Of a DNA stretch of 9,711 bases, positions 7,769 through 9,711 are shown piece by piece (the stretch's first letter is position 1; every line of letters begins with the position of its first letter). The position numbers and the translations under genes are program-made. Origin of the DNA: Bacteroidota bacterium (lineage in GTDB: Bacteria; Bacteroidota; Bacteroidia; Bacteroidales; UBA10428); the NCBI GenBank assembly GCA_024640925.1, contig JAHEEB010000057.1, positions 1,433 through 11,143 of the forward strand. Direction: 5' to 3'. A model generated the notes under the pieces. The model was given only the letters and a program-made list of their open reading frames with translations, was not told the DNA's origin and made no database searches.

Positions 7769-9711
7769 TTAATTGTATTTCAGAATTTTTATCGTTTTTG
7801 AATATCCAGAAGAAGAGAAATTTACTAAGTAAATAGCCTGGTTTAAATCATTTAAATCGATGTAATTCTCACCCTGATTGACTATTCCTGAATCAATTTT
7901 TTCACCAAGCAGGTTAATAACAGAATATTTAAGCCGACACTTACTGTTGACATACATAAAACCATTTTTCTGATAGTAAGCATTAAAAACAAATCTGTTT
8001 TCCTTTGAAAGTGTTGCTGTTGAAGTATCAGAAAAAATAATCCGGCCCAGGTTAAAACCTCCTATAATAATATTCACTCTCATTAAAGTATCGGTTATAT
8101 AGATGGGAATATTTTTAATATAAACTGATTTGAATGTTGTCTTTGCGCCAGTACTGGGCACACTGATAATTTCTGATCGTTGTTCACCATTAAATGATAA
8201 GGAAAGTTTACCTATCGAGTTGTATGATGCTAGTAATAATTCGGCATAGTATTCTTTTGATGAGTCTACTTTAACAGTATATTCAAGCCATTCGTCAGTT
8301 ATTGTGTTCCCGACTGATTCAATACCATCAGATATTTCGGTGTCTACACCTTCATCCTGTCTCGATCCATTACCATCATTGATGGAATCTGTATCGTGAT
8401 AAGCTAATCCTTCCCCTCCCAAATCATACATTGCCGGGTATATAGTTCCTGGGATATAATTTCCATTACCTTCGGGATAAGGCAGTTGTCTTAAAATTGA
8501 AACAGGCACTGTTATTGAATCTGAACCACAAAGTGTTTTTAGTTTTAAGATTATTTCACCATCAACGGAGTTCCAATTTATGCTCACAGCGTTTGAATCA
8601 TTCCGGCCATTAAATGTTATGCCGTCAGAAACTTTCCACAAATAAGTTGCATCTGCAATAACAGGAACGGAGTATACCAGCCCTTCTGCATTTTCATGCA
8701 CGTAAACCGGACCGTTCACTGTTTGGTTGTTTGTTTTTACATCTAGTTGCAGGTTTAATGTTTTGCATGATGAGCTGAGCCTGCAACTAACCAAGCTATC
8801 GCTACATCCCCAGTTTACTGAGATCTTTTTGGTCCCCTGTCCTGAAATAATTTCAGCATCGGATGGAACTGTCCATTCGTAATCGTTACTATCACTAGCT
8901 TGAATGGAATAAGTCAAATTACTTTGGCATTTGAAGATACTACTGTCTCCTGTGATTTTTGGAGAAAGATTTTGTTGATATACCCTGACATAATCTACTA
9001 CCATTTTCTGTGGAAAAACAGTTGTTGCATCAGGATTCCCTGGCCAGTTTCCTCCAACCGCCAGATTCAATAGAATGAAAAAGGGGTTGTGAAACTCACT
9101 TAAATCTGCAGGAGTTATGTCAATGATGTTGTATTGTATACCATCAACCAACCATTTTATGGTCTTTTCATCCCAAATTATTGAAAATGTGTGAAAAGTA
9201 TCGGCAAATATTCCCGAGGATAATTGATACTCGTTTCCATATTGGGCATGTTGACTGGAAGAGTTTGCCCAATGGGCAGTTCCATAAACTTTGCTATCGT
9301 TTCCGTTGCTACCGCCAACGAGTTCCATTATGTCCGTTTCACCACAAGCAGGCCACGATGTTCCTTCGAAAATATTTGTTCCCAGCATCCAGAAGGCAGG
9401 CCAAATGCCCTGACCGTATGGTAACTTCATTCGAGCCTCTATTTTTCCATATTTCCAATATCCTTGTTTATAATATGTAATTAGTCTTGCTGAAGTATAG
9501 CTTCTTCCGCCATAACTTTCTTTATTAGCTGAAATGGTAAGTACTCCATCTTGAACATACGTATTTTCTGATTTCCCGGAAGTATAATATTGTAATTCAT
9601 TATTTCCCCATCCGTCTCCACCTGTTTCATAAGTCCATTTAGTCGAGTCGGGCAATCCAACATAATTGAACTCATCATTCCACACCAATTCATAACAATC
9701 CTGGGCATTTA
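7769..9711 (-). CDS. GH16 endo-beta-1,3-glucanase (laminarinase-like) with two PKD-like domains, CBM6-like domain and T9SS sorting domain; 5' end truncated by window
   Basis: The reading frame stays open to the window edge, so the start codon and most of the signal peptide lie outside. The first visible residues are NAQDCYELVWNDEF, typical of the region just after signal cleavage; a TTG at 9688 is an internal Leu codon, not the start. In the 646 visible residues, ~8-245 are a GH16 domain with the catalytic GETDIMELVG motif (E124, D126 and E129; codons at 9338-9340 and 9323-9325 for the two Glu). The ExDxxE form and NLAVGGNWPG (215-224) fit the laminarinase-like subgroup. Then come two PKD-like repeats (~250-325 and ~330-405; the first has the motif YEWTVPSDAEIISGQGT), a CBM6-like domain (~420-560; GGEGLAYHDTD, DEGVDTE, EWLEY), and a C-terminal T9SS type A sorting domain (~575-646). 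The enzyme should be exported through the outer membrane and cut beta-1,3- or mixed-linkage glucan. It is the first visible gene of the operon. Lichenan or agarose-type activity is less likely but not excluded. Confidence 0.93.
   Translation of the reverse strand, partial: NAQDCYELVWNDEFNYVGLPDSTKWTYETGGDGWGNNELQYYTSGKSENTYVQDGVLTISANKESYGGRSYTSARLITYYKQGYWKYGKIEARMKLPYGQGIWPAFWMLGTNIFEGTSWPACGETDIMELVGGSNGNDSKVYGTAHWANSSSQHAQYGNEYQLSSGIFADTFHTFSIIWDEKTIKWLVDGIQYNIIDITPADLSEFHNPFFILLNLAVGGNWPGNPDATTVFPQKMVVDYVRVYQQNLSPKITGDSSIFKCQSNLTYSIQASDSNDYEWTVPSDAEIISGQGTKKISVNWGCSDSLVSCRLSSSCKTLNLQLDVKTNNQTVNGPVYVHENAEGLVYSVPVIADATYLWKVSDGITFNGRNDSNAVSINWNSVDGEIILKLKTLCGSDSITVPVSILRQLPYPEGNGNYIPGTIYPAMYDLGGEGLAYHDTDSINDGNGSRQDEGVDTEISDGIESVGNTITDEWLEYTVKVDSSKEYYAELLLASYNSIGKLSLSFNGEQRSEIISVPSTGAKTTFKSVYIKNIPIYITDTLMRVNIIIGGFNLGRIIFSDTSTATLSKENRFVFNAYYQKNGFMYVNSKCRLKYSVINLLGEKIDSGIVNQGENYIDLNDLNQAIYLVNFSSSGYSKTIKILKYN

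Noticed and set aside
9688..9688. TTG as the start codon of the GH16 gene
   Set aside because: The frame stays open upstream to the window edge, encoding NAQDCYE before it, which looks like the end of a signal peptide followed by the mature N-terminus. The gene is cut by the window, not started here.

Overview
The window looks like a low-GC Bacteroidota chromosome segment. The evidence is the AT-rich, A-rich ribosome-binding regions without strong Shine-Dalgarno sequences, two lipoproteins of Bacteroidota style, PKD-like and CBM6 modules, and a C-terminal type IX secretion (T9SS) sorting domain on a secreted glycosidase. T9SS use points to a gliding or environmental lineage (Flavobacteriia, Cytophagia, Marinilabiliales or similar). 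No finer placement is possible from this sequence.

Layout. Positions 38-850 (+) encode a classical short-chain dehydrogenase/reductase. It converges on a large minus-strand gene cluster, and the two units meet at a hairpin near 858-899 that can terminate transcription in both directions. The rest of the window, from the right edge down to 962, is one tight minus-strand run of five genes with gaps of 43, 53, 13 and 17 nt, almost certainly an operon. In transcription order they are: a GH16 endo-glucanase with two PKD-like domains, a CBM6-like domain and a T9SS tail (5' end cut off by the window edge); a 119-aa PKD-like lipoprotein; a sugar-porter MFS transporter; a clan GH-A (GH2/GH5/GH158-like) lipoprotein glycosidase; and a 1144-aa cytoplasmic protein with the hallmarks of clan GH-Q glycoside phosphorylases (GH94/GH149/GH161 type).

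How they fit together. This reads as a beta-glucan utilisation operon, most likely for laminarin or another beta-1,3-glucan. The secreted GH16 would cut the polymer. The small lipoprotein may help bind it, and the lipoprotein glycosidase would trim fragments at the envelope. The MFS protein would carry the products across the inner membrane, and the phosphorylase would split oligosaccharides with phosphate to give glucose 1-phosphate. No SusC/SusD pair or regulator lies inside the window. If present, they would be beyond the right edge, where the operon promoter must also lie. The substrate assignment is inference from family membership and co-occurrence. No CRISPR array, RNA gene, insertion sequence or phage signal was seen, and no gene-free stretch exceeds about 110 bases.
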